Made by a program: the position numbers and the translations under genes. Of a stretch of 64,000 bases of DNA, positions 8,673 to 16,823 are shown piece after piece; the first letter of the stretch is position 1, and every line of letters begins with the position of its first letter. Below the pieces are notes generated by a model. That model worked only from the letters and a program-made list of their open reading frames with translations, made no database searches and was not told the DNA's origin. The stretch is from Streptomyces sp. NBC_00536 (lineage in GTDB: Bacteria > Actinomycetota > Actinomycetes > Streptomycetales > Streptomycetaceae), in assembly GCF_036346295.1 (NCBI RefSeq), contig NZ_CP107819.1, positions 434,001 through 498,000 on the forward strand. Reading direction: 5' to 3'.

Positions 8673-10943
8673 GTGATCCGCGCCCTGACCGGCTTCTCCA
8701 CCAGGAACCCATGGAAGGTGATCGCCGTGTGGACGGTGCTGGGCCTGGCCCTGACCTTCCTCAACCAGGCGCTCGTCTACCGGGTCACCGGAGCCCAGCC
8801 GGGGGACTTCCTGCCCGCCACCTACGATTCGGCCGCCGCGCTGAAGGTCGCCGAGGAGCGGTTCGGGGTGAAACCGGACGCGAACACGGTGACCGTTCTG
8901 GTCGGCCGGTCCGACGGAGCGCCGCTGACCGCCGCGGACGAGCGGCGCATCGGCGCCGGGGCGCAGAAGCTGGGGCAGCGCCGGGTGGTCATGCCGCCGC
9001 CCAAGGACGACGCTCCGTCCTTCCTCCTCATCGACCACTCGCAGACCCCGAAGGTGGCTCCGGCCACCCTCGCCCCGGACCGGAGCTTCCAGCTGCTCTC
9101 CGTCCAGCTGACCGGCAATGCCATGGACCCCGGTCTGCTGGACGTCTTCCGCGCCTTCCGCGCGGACGCCCGGGCCGAATTCGCCGACGCGGGCCTGCGC
9201 ACCGGGTTCACCGGAGGAATCGCGTCCACCACCGACACCACCGACGCCGGGGCGACCAGGACCAAGGTGGTGGGCGCCCTCACCACGGCGCTGATCCTGC
9301 TGCTCAACGTGCTCGTCTTCCGCAGCGTCCTGGCGGCCCTGCTGCCGCTGCTCGCGATCACCTTCATCGGCGGCGCGGCGGGCGGCGCGGTGACGGGCAC
9401 CGCGCTGCTCACCGGCATCAAGCTCGACGGGTCCACCCCGAGCCTGATCGGGGTGGTGCTGCTGGGCATCGGGATCGACTACTTCCTGTTCCTGCTCTTC
9501 CGCTACCGCGAGCAGCTGCGGAAGCAGCCGGAGCGCGACGCCCGGGCCGTGGCCGCCGAGGTGTCGGGCCGGGTGGGTACGGCGATCACCTCGGCAGCGC
9601 TGACCATCGTCGCCGCCTTCGCCACGCTCGCCATCGCCTCCTTCGGGCAGTTCCGGGTGCTCGGCCCCGCCATCGCCGTGTCCGTCCTGGTGATGCTCTT
9701 CGGCAGCCTGACGCTGATGCCGGCCATGCTGGCGATGGCGGGGCGCCGGATGTTCTGGCCCTCGCGGGCCCTGAAGCGCGCGCCGCGCGAGGGTGCGGCG
9801 GGGCGGCTCGGTGAGCTGGTGGCACGGCGTCCCGTGGCCCTGGTCCTCGCCTCCGTGGCGCTGCTGGGCGCGCTGGCCACCGGGCTGGCCGGGATCGCCA
9901 TGGACTACGGCCAGGGCGGCGGGGGCGAGCGGACCGCGGCCTCCGCGACCGCGGACGAGATCGGCCGCGCGCTTCCGGCGGACGCGTGGGAGCCGACGAC
10001 GGTGTACGTGACGGCGCGGGACGGCGGCGCCCTCACCACCGGGCGGCTCGACGGGCTGTCCCGGGCGCTCGGCGCGGTGGACGGCGTCGGCCGGGTCGGG
10101 CCCGTCACCTTGAACGGGGACCACCGGGCCGCCCGCATCGACCTGTACCTGCGCGTCGATCCGCAGACGGAGCGGGCCCGCGCGCTGGTCGCCGGGCCGG
10201 TGCGCGGCGCGGTCGCCGCGCACTCCCCCGAGGGGACCGTGGCCCATGTGGGCGGTACCGCCGCGGTGTTCGTGGACGTGGCCACCGCCGTCGACCGGGA
10301 CCTGCGGATCGTGTTCCCGGTCGCGGCGGCGCTGATCGCCCTGATCCTGGTCGTCCTGCTGCGCAGTCTGCTCGCGCCGGTGATCCTGATGGTCTCGGTC
10401 GGGCTCGGTTTCGCGGCCACGCTGGGTGCTTCCGCGCTGGTCTTCCAGCACCTGCTGGACCGTCCCGGCGTCGCCTTCACCCTCCCGCTGGTGCTGTTCC
10501 TGTTCGTCGTGGCGCTCGGCACCGACTACAACATCCTGATCAGTGACCGGATCCGGGAGGAGATGGAGCTGCCTGGTCCGGCCCGGGCGGCCGTGGCGCG
10601 CGCCGTGCGCAGCACCGCGCCCGCCGTCGTCACGGCGGGCCTGGTGCTGGCGGGGTCCTTCGGCAGCCTCGCCGTCGCCCCGGATCCCGGGTCCCGGCAG
10701 GTCGGTTTCGCGACCGCGCTCGGCATCGTGCTCTCGGCCTCGGTCCTCTCGCTGGTGCTCGTGCCCGCGCTGGCCGCGCTGCTCGGCCGGGGCACCTGGT
10801 GGCCCGTACGCCCCGGGCGCCGCGCGCGGCCCCGTACGGAGGCCGGGCGCGACCCGTGGACCGGCCCGCGGACCGGCCCGTCGGCGGACCCGCTGAACGG
10901 CCCGCGGACCGGCCCGGAGCCGCACCGCGTTCCGGCCTCCTGA
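8673..10943 (+). CDS. MMPL-family (RND-type) membrane exporter
   Basis: A 756-residue transporter starting at GTG 8673, six bases after GGAGG. It has the duplicated MMPL plan: TM1 (NPWKVIAVWTVLGLAL), an extracytoplasmic domain, five to six helices ending in the GIGIDYFLFLLFRYRE motif, a basic linker, then a second copy whose helices carry the matching ALGTDYNILISDRIREE motif. The Asp-Tyr pairs are the proton-relay sites of RND/MMPL pumps. Streptomyces relatives such as ActII-3-like proteins export lipids, pigments or drugs. The C-terminal tail has four Gly-Pro-containing repeats (TGPRTGPS, NGPRTGPE). Divergent from a two-component system, which probably controls it. Confidence 0.95.
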   Translation: MIRALTGFSTRNPWKVIAVWTVLGLALTFLNQALVYRVTGAQPGDFLPATYDSAAALKVAEERFGVKPDANTVTVLVGRSDGAPLTAADERRIGAGAQKLGQRRVVMPPPKDDAPSFLLIDHSQTPKVAPATLAPDRSFQLLSVQLTGNAMDPGLLDVFRAFRADARAEFADAGLRTGFTGGIASTTDTTDAGATRTKVVGALTTALILLLNVLVFRSVLAALLPLLAITFIGGAAGGAVTGTALLTGIKLDGSTPSLIGVVLLGIGIDYFLFLLFRYREQLRKQPERDARAVAAEVSGRVGTAITSAALTIVAAFATLAIASFGQFRVLGPAIAVSVLVMLFGSLTLMPAMLAMAGRRMFWPSRALKRAPREGAAGRLGELVARRPVALVLASVALLGALATGLAGIAMDYGQGGGGERTAASATADEIGRALPADAWEPTTVYVTARDGGALTTGRLDGLSRALGAVDGVGRVGPVTLNGDHRAARIDLYLRVDPQTERARALVAGPVRGAVAAHSPEGTVAHVGGTAAVFVDVATAVDRDLRIVFPVAAALIALILVVLLRSLLAPVILMVSVGLGFAATLGASALVFQHLLDRPGVAFTLPLVLFLFVVALGTDYNILISDRIREEMELPGPARAAVARAVRSTAPAVVTAGLVLAGSFGSLAVAPDPGSRQVGFATALGIVLSASVLSLVLVPALAALLGRGTWWPVRPGRRARPRTEAGRDPWTGPRTGPSADPLNGPRTGPEPHRVPAS

Positions 10944-10953
10944 GCGACAGGCC

Positions 10954-11289
10954 CTAGGGCAGGGCGGGCGCGGCCGCCGGGCCGGGCACCCCGCGGGCGG
11001 CGACGCGGCAGCCGACGCACTGCGCGTGCCCGGCGTGCGCGGCGGTGTCGCGCACCCGCCAGTCGCGCTGGGAGTGCGGGCGGGGCCCGCTCGGTTTGCC
11101 CCATCCGGCGAGGTGCAGGACCCAGGTGGCGAGGACCGACAGGACGAGCAGGGCGAGGCCGAGCCAGAGGCCCGGGGTCCAGCCGAGGCAGAGCGCGCCG
11201 CCCGTGACGGTGGAGCCGAGGACGGCCACGACGGTTCCGGTCCAGCCGGCCACGGTGTGGCCCATGTCGACGTCTCCGTGCGCGCTCAT
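10954..11289 (-). CDS. Small HGxxPAAW-like membrane protein
   Basis: A 111-residue protein. ATG 11289 (MSAHGDVDMGHTVAGWTG) has GGGGAGA nine bases upstream. It has two hydrophobic helices (GTVVAVLGSTVTGGALCLG and LWLGLALLVLSVLATWVLH) separated by a short turn, then a polar Arg/Ala/Pro-rich tail. The His-Gly and GHTVAGWTG start resembles the HGxxPAAW family of small actinobacterial membrane proteins, though here the motif reads GHTVAGW. Function unknown. The tail contains HAQCVGC, a possible metal- or thiol-active pair, which I would not over-interpret. It ends 11 bases from the convergent MMPL gene and starts divergently from the MarR gene. Confidence 0.75.
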   Translation of the reverse strand: MSAHGDVDMGHTVAGWTGTVVAVLGSTVTGGALCLGWTPGLWLGLALLVLSVLATWVLHLAGWGKPSGPRPHSQRDWRVRDTAAHAGHAQCVGCRVAARGVPGPAAAPALP

Positions 11290-11345
11290 GATTCTCCCCG
11301 GGGCAGGCGGCAGTAGGCTCGGAGCAGGATCTTTCATCTCACGAG

Positions 11346-11366
11346 CTAAGTTACTTAGATGCTAAG
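11346..11366. promoter_or_regulatory. Probable MarR operator
   Basis: CTAAG (11346-11350), TTA, CTTAG (11354-11358) form a perfect palindrome, and CTAAG recurs at 11362-11366 just before the ribosome site. The AT-rich CTAAG/CTTAG dyad stands out from its surroundings. It lies 11 bases before the MarR start and in the shared divergent region, so autoregulation and control of the small membrane gene are both plausible. Confidence 0.6.
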
Positions 11367-11376
11367 GAGTATTCGC

Positions 11377-11871
11377 GTGGACGGCAAGCCCCGCCCCCCC
11401 GCCTCGGCCGGGGAGGCGATCCAGCGCATGGACGCCTACGTCAGCCTCGGCCTGGTCGGCCAGCAGGAGGTGGCCCAGCTGCTGGGGCTGAACGTCACGG
11501 ACCTGACCTGCCTCGGCCACATCCTGGGCGCCGGGGAGAACCCGCTCGGCGCGGGCGATCTGGCCGAGAGGGCCAACCTGACGACCGGGGCCGTCACCGG
11601 GGTGCTCAACCGGCTGGAGCGCGCCGGGTACGCCCGCCGGCAGCCGGACCCGTCGGACCGGCGCCGGGTGCGGGTGGTCGCCGATCCGACGGCCGCCGCG
11701 CGGGTGGTCTCGGTGTACGAGCCGTTCTACGCCCGGCTCGCCGCCCTCTTCGCCGACTACTCCCCCGACGAGATCGCCGTCATCGCCGACTGGTTCGGGC
11801 GCGCCACCGAGGAGGCCCGGGCCCACCTGGAGCACGTACGCTCCACCAGCGGCCGGTTCGCGGCGCCGTAG
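11377..11871 (+). CDS. MarR-family transcriptional regulator
   Basis: A 164-residue regulator. GTG 11377 is preferred because AAGGAG (11364-11369) sits seven bases before it. The winged helix-turn-helix is clear: LTCLGHIL, then AGDLAERANLTTGAVTGVLN as helix-turn-helix, then RLERAGYARRQPDPSDRR, the recognition helix and Asp-Arg-Arg wing typical of MarR. Flanking alpha-helical dimerisation segments complete the fold. The palindrome at 11346-11366 is a likely self-operator. The ligand is unknown. The divergent neighbour is a small membrane protein, and an MMPL exporter is next to that, so an efflux or stress role is possible. Confidence 0.93.
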   Translation: MDGKPRPPASAGEAIQRMDAYVSLGLVGQQEVAQLLGLNVTDLTCLGHILGAGENPLGAGDLAERANLTTGAVTGVLNRLERAGYARRQPDPSDRRRVRVVADPTAAARVVSVYEPFYARLAALFADYSPDEIAVIADWFGRATEEARAHLEHVRSTSGRFAAP

Positions 11872-11930
11872 CCACGGCCGGGACCGCGGGACCGCTCCGG
11901 ACCGGCCGCCGGGCGTCCGGTACCCGGTGG

Positions 11931-12021
11931 TAAAATGGGTTGGTTACTTGCGGCGCACGGCATTCGGACCGGTCGCCGACGCACGACGAAGCCGGGGCCC
12001 GTACCGCTGGGTACGGGCCCC
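11931..12021 (+). promoter_or_regulatory. Promoter and structured leader of the DEAD-box helicase
   Basis: A sharp TAAAAT at 11931-11936 is the best -10 box in the 250-base gap and would give a leader of roughly 180 nt before the TTG start at 12122. Inside it, GGGGCCCGTACC (11994-12005) pairs perfectly with GGTACGGGCCCC (12010-12021) around a GCTG tetraloop. There is no T-run after it. Helicase mRNAs in bacteria are often controlled through structured leaders in response to cold; here this is an inference from the structure. Confidence 0.55.
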
Positions 12022-12121
12022 CGTTCCGTTCCGGCTCGTTCTCGCGCATGCCCGCCCGGCCGTCCGTCGGCCGGTCCGGGACTCCTCGACGACGCGCTCC
12101 GTATCGAGGAAGGTTCTCCGT

Positions 12122-13624
12122 TTGAATCCGTCAGCTCGTGGCCGCTTCGGCGTCCAGCCCGGCAGGCCCCCCAAGACCGCGAAGTCCCCCAAGAAGTCCG
12201 CGCGGCCGCTCGCGCCGCAGGGCGAGTTCGCGATGCCGCAGACGATCGCCCCGGCACTGCCCGCGGTGGAGGCGTTCTCCGAGCTGGGGCTGCCGGAGGA
12301 GCTGATGGCGACGATGGCGGAGCTGGAGGTGCGCGAGCCGTTCCCGATCCAGGCCGCCACCCTGCCGAACGCCCTCGCCGGGCGGGACATCCTCGGCCGC
12401 GGCCGGACCGGCTCCGGCAAGACCCTCGCCTTCGGGCTCGCGATGATCGTCCGTACGGCCGGACGCCGGGCGGAGCCGAAGCGCCCGCTCGCGCTGGTCC
12501 TCGTACCGACCCGCGAACTCGCCCAGCAGGTGACCGAGGCGCTGACCCCGTACGCGCACGCCATGAAGCTGCGGATCGCCACGGTGGTCGGCGGACTCTC
12601 CATCGGCCGCCAGGTGGGCGCCCTCAAGACCGGCGCCGAGATCGTCGTGGCCACCCCGGGGCGGCTCAGCGACCTGGTCGGGCGGCGCGACTGCCACCTG
12701 GAACGCGTCAAGATCACGGTGCTCGACGAGGCCGACCAGATGACCGACATGGGCTTCATGCCGCAGGTCACCGAGATCCTCGACCAGGTGCACCACGACG
12801 GCCAGAAGATGCTCTTCTCGGCCACCCTCGACCGCAATGTCGACCAATTGGTCCGTACGTACCTCAAGGACCCGGTCGTCCACTCGGTGGACGCCTCGGT
12901 CGGCACGGTGACGACGATGGAGCACCACGTGCTCCACATCCACGCCGCCGACAAGTACGAGACCGCCACCGAGATCGCGGCCCGTGACGGGCGGGTGCTG
13001 ATGTTCCTCGACACCAAGCACGCCGTGGACCAGTTCACCCGGCACCTGCGGGCCAACGGCGTACGGGCCGAAGGCCTGCACAGCGGCAAGTCGCAGCCGC
13101 AGCGCACCCGCACGCTCGCCCAGTTCAAGACCGGCGCGGTGACCGTACTGGTCGCCACCAACGTCGCGGCGCGCGGACTGCACGTCGACGACCTCGACCT
13201 CGTCGTGAACGTCGACCCGCCCGCCGACCACAAGGACTACCTGCACCGCGGCGGCCGTACGGCGCGCGCGGGCGAGTCCGGCCGGGTCGTCACCCTCGTC
13301 ACGCCGAACCAGCGCCGCGACATGACCCGTCTGCTGGCCGACGCGAAGATCCGCCCCACCATCACCCAGGTGCGGTCCGGCGACTCCCTGCTGAGCAAGA
13401 TCACCGGGGCGAAGAAGCCGTCCGGGATCCCGCTGGCCGGCGCCGCGCCCGCCGAGGGCGGCAAGGACGGGAAGGGCGGCAAGGGCAACAGCACCCTCGC
13501 CTTCCGCGGCATCGGCACCCGGCCGGGACGGCCGGGCGGCAAGGCCAAGGAATCCCGCAAGACCACCGAGGCCCGGCAGGCCGCCGAAGCGCGGGCGGCC
13601 GCGCGGGTGCGCCGCGGGGTCTGA
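12122..13624 (+). CDS. DEAD-box ATP-dependent RNA helicase
   Basis: A 500-residue helicase. TTG 12122 (LNPSARGRFG) is chosen because GAGGAAGG lies eight bases before it. All core motifs are present: Q-motif (REPFPIQAATLP), I (GRTGSGKT), Ia (PTRELAQQ), Ib (TPGR), II (LDEAD), III (SAT), IV (LMFLDTK), V (VATNVAARGLHV) and VI (HRGGRTARAG). A basic, Gly-Pro-Lys-rich N-terminus and a Lys/Arg/Ala-rich C-terminal tail probably bind RNA. It should unwind structured mRNA or rRNA, in ribosome assembly or RNA decay. It is monocistronic, with a structured leader before it and a strong terminator after it. Confidence 0.96.
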   Translation: MNPSARGRFGVQPGRPPKTAKSPKKSARPLAPQGEFAMPQTIAPALPAVEAFSELGLPEELMATMAELEVREPFPIQAATLPNALAGRDILGRGRTGSGKTLAFGLAMIVRTAGRRAEPKRPLALVLVPTRELAQQVTEALTPYAHAMKLRIATVVGGLSIGRQVGALKTGAEIVVATPGRLSDLVGRRDCHLERVKITVLDEADQMTDMGFMPQVTEILDQVHHDGQKMLFSATLDRNVDQLVRTYLKDPVVHSVDASVGTVTTMEHHVLHIHAADKYETATEIAARDGRVLMFLDTKHAVDQFTRHLRANGVRAEGLHSGKSQPQRTRTLAQFKTGAVTVLVATNVAARGLHVDDLDLVVNVDPPADHKDYLHRGGRTARAGESGRVVTLVTPNQRRDMTRLLADAKIRPTITQVRSGDSLLSKITGAKKPSGIPLAGAAPAEGGKDGKGGKGNSTLAFRGIGTRPGRPGGKAKESRKTTEARQAAEARAAARVRRGV

Positions 13625-13642
13625 CCCCGCCGGGGTGCGAAG

Positions 13643-13680
13643 GGGGCCGGGTGCGCGCTGCGCACCCGGCCCCTTCTTTT
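13643..13680 (+). terminator. Rho-independent terminator of the helicase gene
   Basis: A perfect 14-bp stem, 13643-13656 with 13660-13673, closes a 3-base loop and is followed by TTCTTTT (13674-13680). It lies 18 bases after the stop codon and is among the strongest terminators in the window. It also separates the helicase from the convergent methyltransferase. Confidence 0.9.
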
Positions 13681-13698
13681 GACCCTGGAGCCCGTCGG

Positions 13699-14625
13699 TC
13701 AGCGGCGGCGGCCGGCCACTATCGCCCGCGTCACGATCGGCGGCAGCAGGTCCTTCGCGAGGCGGCGCACCCGCCGCGCACGCGGTACGGGCTTCTGCTG
13801 GGCCGGGACCGCCGAGAGGACGGGGACCTCGGGGGCCCGCAGCGGCCGCGGCTCCGGCGGCGCGATGGCCTTCTGGCCCCCTATCCGCACCAGCGGGGCG
13901 CCCGCGACCTGGTCGATCCCGTGCCAGAGGTCCTCGCGGGCCTCCAGCCACTCGCGCAGCGCCTTCTGCAGCGGCGCGGGGTCGCCCCAGGTCGCGTAGA
14001 GCTTCGTACCGGACACGCAGATCACGCGCAGCTCGGCGGAGGTGACCGCGCCCCACACGGCGGCGGCGACACCCGGGCAGTGCTCGGAACGGTAGTCGTC
14101 GAACACCACCACCGCGCCGGGCGCCGCGAGCAGGCGGGAGGCCTCGATGTCCCCGTGCACGTGCTCGTAGAGGTGGGATGCGTCCACGTGGATGAAACGG
14201 CAGCTGGCGGCGCGGACCCGGTCGCCGACCACGGAGGTCGGGGCCTGTATGACGGTCGGCAGCTCCTCGTGGAAGGCGAGGTAGTTCGCCTCGAAGGCCT
14301 GACGGGTCAGCGACGCGTAAGAGGACCGCGTCTCCGCGAGGTTGGACTCGTCCTCGGCGGGCGAGTCGAAGAGGTCACAGACCGTGAACTCCTCGCCGTC
14401 CCGCAGGTAACGACCCATGAATATCGCGCTCTTGCCCATGTACGCGCCGAGTTCCAGGAGATCGCCGCGGTGTTCGGCATCGGCGTTCTGGTGCTCCAGG
14501 AACCAGTCGAACAGCAGCTGATCGACGTTCCAGAACCATCCCTTCACGTCATTGAACCCCGTGGGAACCGGTGCTGCGGACAGCACTTCGGGGTCGGTGA
14601 GAGGGAGACGCGCAGCTTGCGACAT
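13699..14625 (-). CDS. Class I SAM-dependent methyltransferase
   Basis: A 308-residue protein. ATG 14625 is preceded by GGAGGAC. The Rossmann methyltransferase core is visible: motif I DLLELGAYMGKSAIF, an acidic strand end in FTVCDLFDSPAEDE, and RFIHVDASHLYEHVHGDIEA followed by VVVFDDY. The FIHVD.SH.Y...DI pattern and FDDY are features of the TylF/macrocin O-methyltransferase-like group, which acts on sugars or small metabolites. The substrate cannot be deduced. The C-terminal 60 residues are Pro/Arg-rich and probably disordered, ending in RAIVAGRRR. Upstream is the gene-free, repeat-rich GC block; downstream is the shared terminator. It stands alone, with no biosynthetic neighbours. Confidence 0.9.
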   Translation of the reverse strand: MSQAARLPLTDPEVLSAAPVPTGFNDVKGWFWNVDQLLFDWFLEHQNADAEHRGDLLELGAYMGKSAIFMGRYLRDGEEFTVCDLFDSPAEDESNLAETRSSYASLTRQAFEANYLAFHEELPTVIQAPTSVVGDRVRAASCRFIHVDASHLYEHVHGDIEASRLLAAPGAVVVFDDYRSEHCPGVAAAVWGAVTSAELRVICVSGTKLYATWGDPAPLQKALREWLEAREDLWHGIDQVAGAPLVRIGGQKAIAPPEPRPLRAPEVPVLSAVPAQQKPVPRARRVRRLAKDLLPPIVTRAIVAGRRR

Positions 14626-16077
14626 GGAGAGTCGTCCTCCGGGGATATGGCACGGAATCAGCACTGACACCTGGCCGGGTAGCCAGACCTTAGACCACGG
14701 GACGGGTACATGACGAGGCTGCGGAGGGCCCGAGGCGCAAGACGGAGGCCGAAGAGGGAACGGATCGCCCCACGTGGGGCGTTGCCGATGGCTGCCGCCG
14801 GGGGCGCTCCGGGGCCGCGCCCCGGGGGCGCGCCCCCGGCCCGGGGCCGCGTCTCTGCCCCCGGGGCCACGTCCCGGGGCCCGGGTGCCCGCCGGGGCCG
14901 CCCCGGGCGCGGGACCCGGGGTCCGGGGCTCGGGCGCGTCCCGGGGCCCGGGCGCATCCCGGGCCAGCACAGCCCGACTGGCTCCCGCCGCGCCCACCGC
15001 TCGGGAGCACGGCCCGGGGGGCGGGCACATGCCCCGGGGGCGCGGGCGGGGCGCGTGGCCGGGTCTCTGGCCCGGGGCCGAATCAGGGGGGGCCGGACGC
15101 ATGCCGGGACCGGACGCACGCCTCGCGTGGCAGCGCCCGGCCGGCTCCCGCACCGCCCACCGCTCGGGGGCACGTCCCGGGCCCGGGCGCACGCCGGGCC
15201 GCTCCGAGCCTGGGGCCCGGAGTCCCGGGCGCGGGCGCCGGACCCCGGGGGCGCGGGCGGGACCCGGGGCCGCGCCCCGGGGGCCCGGGCGCATGCCGGG
15301 CCCGGGCACACGCGGCGCCCACCGCTCGGGGGCGAGCCCCCGGCCCGGGCGCATGCCGGGCCGCTCCGGGCTCGGGACCCGGGACCGCGGGCGGACCCCG
15401 GGACCCCCGGGGTCCCGGGGCGCGGGCGGGGCGCGGGGGTCCCGGTACCCCGGGACGATGCGGGGGGCCGCTCCGGGTGCGGGACCCGGGACTGCGGGCG
15501 GGACCCTGAGGCGCGTCCTGGGGCCCCGGGGTCCCGGGCCCGGGCGCATGCCGCGCGTGGCAGCGCCCGGCCGACGCCCGCCGCGCCCACCGCTCGGGGC
15601 GGGCCCGGGGCGGGTGCCACTGCCGGTGCCGCGTCGGTGGCGCGCCGCGCCGATGCCGGAGCCGGTGCCATGCCCGTGCCCGGCCGGTGCCGGTCTCGGT
15701 GCCGTGCTGCGTCGCGTCGCGTCGCGGGGACGCCGCTCGGTGGGCTGCGGCGTTACGGGCGCCCCGAGCCGCGGCGCTGGCTGCGCGGGCAGGCAAGCCC
15801 GGGCCTGGCCGCACAAACCCGCCAGGCCGCCAGGCCGCAGGGCGCTGGTGCGTTCCCTTTGCCGCCGCGAAACATCCGTGTACGCACCGAGGCTCGCGCT
15901 TTCAGGGCTGGGCCGCAGGCGGGTGGTCGGGCAGGGGCGGGCGCGCCCCGCCCGGCGGGCGCTGGGCAGGGCGGAGGCTCGGGGCTCATGGTCCGGGGTT
16001 GGGGCCGGGCGGCCCGGCGGCATGGAGGGGAACGGGTAGCCGATGCTTCACGGAAGCGAAGGTGACCGGTCAGGCGG
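14626..16077. repeat. Gene-free, almost pure G/C block with degenerate direct repeats
   Basis: No credible gene lies in these 1.45 kb. Open frames exist on both strands, but they are low-complexity Arg/Pro/Gly/Ala text without starts or codon bias. The sequence is built from reiterated motifs. CACCGCTCGG occurs at 14995, 15158, 15320 and 15588. A 56-bp stretch from 15158 recurs at 15320 with few changes (offset 162). A 47-bp stretch at 15124-15170 recurs at 15554-15600. GGGCGCATGCCGGGCC-type and CCCGGGGG-type runs fill the rest. From about 15840 the composition drifts back to normal. It may be satellite DNA or the relic of a repeat-containing gene. Confidence 0.75.
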
Positions 16078-16719
16078 TCAGCGGGCGATCAGCAGGGCTT
16101 CCGAGCCGACCGGGCGGAAACCGGCGGCCTGGAAGGCGCGGATGCTACGGGCGTTGCCCGCGGCCTGCTGGGACCAGACGGGGGCGCCGTCGGGGACGAG
16201 GTGGCGGGCGGCGGTGGCCAGGGCGCGGCCCAGCCCCCGGTGCCGTACGTGCTCGTCCACCTCGATCGCGGTCTCCCAGCGGCCCGCGATCCCGCGGCCG
16301 AGGACGACGACCCCGCCGTCGGCGGCCCACACGCGGACGTCGTCGCGCCGGGCGCGGGCCCGGACCACGCGGGGGTGGTCCCGGTCGGCGAGTTCCCGCA
16401 GCGCGACCGGCGGCTCCCCCGGCAGCGGACCGGCGACCGTCATGAGGTCGATCGTGTCGTGCCGACGCCCGGTGCGGTCCATGAGGGCGGCCAGGAAGCG
16501 GGGGTTCATCGTGGCGGCCAGTCCGTCACATTCGATGCCCGCCAGGGTCGACCGTACCCACGCGGGGTCCTCGTCGGTGAAGACCACGGAGTGCGCGGTG
16601 AAGGCGATGACCCCGGCGTCCCGGTGGTTCTCCTGCGCGACCACGGTCGTCCCGCCGTCGGGCGGCGGGAACTGCCCCCGGGCCGCCGCGTCGAGTATCT
16701 CCCCCAGTGTCCGGCCCAT
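16078..16719 (-). CDS. GNAT-family acetyltransferase
   Basis: A 213-residue protein. ATG 16719 has GGAGAAGG about 14 bases upstream. The C-terminal half is a GNAT fold: WAADGGVVVLGRGI, WETAIEVDEHVRHRGLGRAL (the R-x-x-G-x-G/A acetyl-CoA loop, here RHRGLGRAL), then PVWSQQAAGNARSIRAFQAAGFRPVGSEAL, the usual last helix and strand. The N-terminal 90 residues, with ENHRDAGVIAFTAHSVVF and GIECDGLAATMNPRFL, form a second, shorter GNAT-like or capping domain seen in several Streptomyces acetyltransferases. The substrate is unknown. It has its own short promoter region, and its downstream side opens into the repeat block. Confidence 0.88.
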   Translation of the reverse strand: MGRTLGEILDAAARGQFPPPDGGTTVVAQENHRDAGVIAFTAHSVVFTDEDPAWVRSTLAGIECDGLAATMNPRFLAALMDRTGRRHDTIDLMTVAGPLPGEPPVALRELADRDHPRVVRARARRDDVRVWAADGGVVVLGRGIAGRWETAIEVDEHVRHRGLGRALATAARHLVPDGAPVWSQQAAGNARSIRAFQAAGFRPVGSEALLIAR

Positions 16720-16823
16720 GCCGTCGTCCCCGCCCTTCTCCCCGCACCGCGCCCGGACGGACGCGTGGCGGCTGAAACGATATACGGGCCGCCCGTACGG
16801 GGATGCACGGGATCACGACGGAA

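Noticed and set aside
8646..10925. A 759-codon minus-strand frame opposite the MMPL gene
   Set aside because: His/Gln/Arg/Gly-rich text with no motif, antisense to a certain transporter.
14658..16065. Long open frames on both strands in the GC block, up to 451 codons
   Set aside because: Composed of degenerate DNA repeats; no start signal, no conserved-looking core and no codon bias separate from composition.
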